NCBI GenBank assembly: GCA_020627525.1
Contig: JAHDGP010000289.1
Location: 1-6,019, forward strand
DNA: 6,019 nt
Direction of reading: 5' to 3'
Origin: Bacteroidota bacterium
Lineage (GTDB): Bacteria > Bacteroidota > Bacteroidia > Chitinophagales > UBA2359
Part shown: positions 4,405 to 6,019 of the stretch, in pieces
How positions within the stretch are numbered: the first letter of the stretch is position 1
How the letters are laid out: the number at the start of each line of letters is the position of its first letter
Program-made: the position numbers and the translations under genes
The notes under the pieces: generated by a model
Seen by the model: only the letters and a program-made list of their open reading frames with translations
The model's database searches: none
Told to the model about the DNA's origin: nothing

Positions 4405-6019
4405 ATGAATTTTAGTGAAATCCCTTATTCCAGACCGGATATTGTTGAATATCAAAATAAGTTTGGAAACCTTTTAGAAGCGTTTAAAAAATCAGAAACT
4501 GCTGAAATACAGAGTCATCTTTTTGGAAAAATTTATGATCTGAGAAATGATTTTATGACAATGTTTGTACTATCAAATATTCGATACTCTATAAATACAA
4601 ACGATGAGTTTTATACCGATGAACATAAATTTTTTAATGAATCTATTCCAATATTTGACAGTTTAGTCAATAAGTTTTACAAATGTTTACAATCTTCAGT
4701 TTTTAAGAATGAGTTAATCTCGATTTTTGGTAAACATATTTTTAATTTGGCATCCTATAAACTTAAAAGTTATAGCCCGGATATTATTAAAGAAAAGCGA
4801 ATTGAAAATAATTTAGTTACGGACTATCTTAAGAGGGTTACCTCTTTAAAAATCCCGATTGATGGAGTTGAATACAACTTGGCGGGCGCAAGCAAGTTTG
4901 GATCTAGTGAGATAAGAGCAAGCAGACAAAAAGCTGCAAATGCAATAGCTGGTAAATTTGCCGAAAACCAAGAGTTTTTTGACAATAACTACAACGACTT
5001 GGTTCAAGTGAGACACGAAACAGCTCGAAAACTTGGATTTAATAATTTTATAGACTTATCATATGTCAGCCTGAGAAGAATCGACTATGATGCCGAAAAT
5101 GTGGCGAGTTTTAGAAAAGAAGTAGTTGAGCATTTGGTTCCTTTGTCTATTAAAATTCGAGAGAAACAAAAAGAGCGATTAGGATACGATGAATTATTGT
5201 CTTCTGATCTGCGATATTATTTTCCAACGGGCAACCCTTTGCCTGTAGGTGATACTGCATTTATCATTTCACAAGCAAAAAAAATGTATGAAAAAATGTC
5301 GCCTGAAACCAATAAGTTCATTAATTTTTTAATAGATAAAGGATTAATGGATCTTGAAAATAAAAAAGGTAAACACGGTGGAGGATATGCTACAGGTTTA
5401 GATAAATATAAATACCCATTCATTTTTTCAAATTTTAATGGGACAGCACATGACATAAAAGTGCTTACCCACGAAATTGGACATGCTTTTCAAAAATACC
5501 TGTGTTACGATAAATCAATAACTGAATATAGAAGACCTCCGTCTGAAACAGCAGAAATTCATTCAATGGCAATGGAGTTTTTCTCACTTCCTTACATAGA
5601 TTACTTTTTCAATGATCAATCTGAAAAGTTTTATTATGCGAAAATAACAAATTCGATTACTGGAATACCATACATGTGTACAGTGGATCATTTTCAACAC
5701 ATCGTTTATGAAAATCCTTCAATGACATCTGATAAAAGAGCAGCTACTTGGAAAAAATTAGAAGAATTATACCTACCAGGTGCCTGCAACTATAATTTTG
5801 ATTATCTAGATAGTGGTCGTTTTTGGCAAAAACAAATGCACATTTATAAATTGCCATTCTATTATATTGATTATGCACTTGCTCAAATATGCGCTTTTCA
5901 ATTTTGGATTAGATCACTGGAAGATCAAAAAACTGCTTGGAGTGATTATTTAAAACTTTGTAAAGCTGGAGGGTCAAAACCTTTTCAAGAAGTTATTAAA
6001 ATTGCTAACTTAAAGTCTC
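4405..6019 (+). CDS. M3 family oligoendopeptidase (PepF-like zinc metallopeptidase), 3' end cut off
   Basis: An open frame of 538 codons runs from ATG 4405 to the window edge without a stop. It encodes a cytoplasmic (no signal peptide) zinc peptidase that cleaves short peptides. The N-terminal half is helical, with family-like YNDLVQVRHETARKLGF and NNFIDLSY at about 196-220. The zinc site is THEIGHAFQ (355-363): H356 and H360 bind zinc and E357 is catalytic. The third ligand is E384 in SETAEIHSMAMEFF, 28 residues after H356 as in thimet oligopeptidase. Substrate-site residues appear in HIYKLPFYYIDYALAQ (from H479; Y486, Y487, Y490). Relatives are about 560-575 residues, so perhaps 25-35 are missing. 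The start is firm because TAG (4402-4404) directly precedes the ATG in frame; there is no Shine-Dalgarno. Its own promoter and the long spacer suggest separate transcription from the MFS gene. Confidence 0.9.
   Translation, partial: MNFSEIPYSRPDIVEYQNKFGNLLEAFKKSETAEIQSHLFGKIYDLRNDFMTMFVLSNIRYSINTNDEFYTDEHKFFNESIPIFDSLVNKFYKCLQSSVFKNELISIFGKHIFNLASYKLKSYSPDIIKEKRIENNLVTDYLKRVTSLKIPIDGVEYNLAGASKFGSSEIRASRQKAANAIAGKFAENQEFFDNNYNDLVQVRHETARKLGFNNFIDLSYVSLRRIDYDAENVASFRKEVVEHLVPLSIKIREKQKERLGYDELLSSDLRYYFPTGNPLPVGDTAFIISQAKKMYEKMSPETNKFINFLIDKGLMDLENKKGKHGGGYATGLDKYKYPFIFSNFNGTAHDIKVLTHEIGHAFQKYLCYDKSITEYRRPPSETAEIHSMAMEFFSLPYIDYFFNDQSEKFYYAKITNSITGIPYMCTVDHFQHIVYENPSMTSDKRAATWKKLEELYLPGACNYNFDYLDSGRFWQKQMHIYKLPFYYIDYALAQICAFQFWIRSLEDQKTAWSDYLKLCKAGGSKPFQEVIKIANLKS

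Noticed and set aside
5217..5456. 79-codon minus-strand reading frame
   Set aside because: It lies wholly inside the M3 peptidase gene, just upstream of the zinc motif. The plus-strand protein is clearly conserved in family motifs there, so the minus frame is a shadow.
1..6019. CRISPR array, tRNA or rRNA gene, phage or defence-system genes
   Set aside because: I saw no regularly spaced repeats, no tRNA-like cloverleaf ending in a T-loop sequence, and no genes of these classes; the spacers are too short or too AT-rich for such elements.

Overview
The window is AT-rich DNA that looks like a chromosomal stretch of a member of the Bacteroidota, in the broad flavobacterial or sphingobacterial sense. 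The reasons are strongly AT-biased codons, starts without a clear Shine-Dalgarno sequence, a possible TTTG / TAnnTTTG-like promoter, and the protein families present (DUF4258 protein, M3 oligoendopeptidase). This assignment is an inference from style and family content, not from a marker gene.

Layout: positions 1-51 may hold the last 16 codons of an unidentified plus-strand gene. A non-coding stretch to 336 follows. Next is a complete RlmI-type 23S rRNA cytosine methyltransferase (337-1524, +), whose stop codon touches the stop codon of a convergent small membrane-anchored DUF4258 protein (1525-2064, -). A 244-bp divergent spacer leads to a GNAT-family acetyltransferase (2309-2914, +). A 12-TM drug:H+ antiporter of the MFS TetA/TCR type (first ATG 2970, stop 4142, +) follows closely. 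A 262-bp spacer then precedes an M3-family oligoendopeptidase (PepF-like, 4405 to the window end, +, cut off just short of its C-terminus).

How the genes work together: I see no single pathway. The methyltransferase and the oligopeptidase are housekeeping-type functions (ribosome modification, peptide breakdown). The acetyltransferase and the efflux pump are close enough to be co-transcribed and could form a small detoxification or export pair, which is a guess from proximity. The DUF4258 protein is of unknown function.

Two points deserve most attention. First, the MFS gene has coding-like sequence upstream of its first ATG but no ATG, GTG or TTG there, only an ATT codon placed where a start would be expected. 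Second, an imperfect palindrome of about 160 bp fills most of the spacer in front of the peptidase gene and overlaps its likely promoter. I found no CRISPR array, transposase, RNA gene or recognisable defence system, and no convincing novel multi-gene system.
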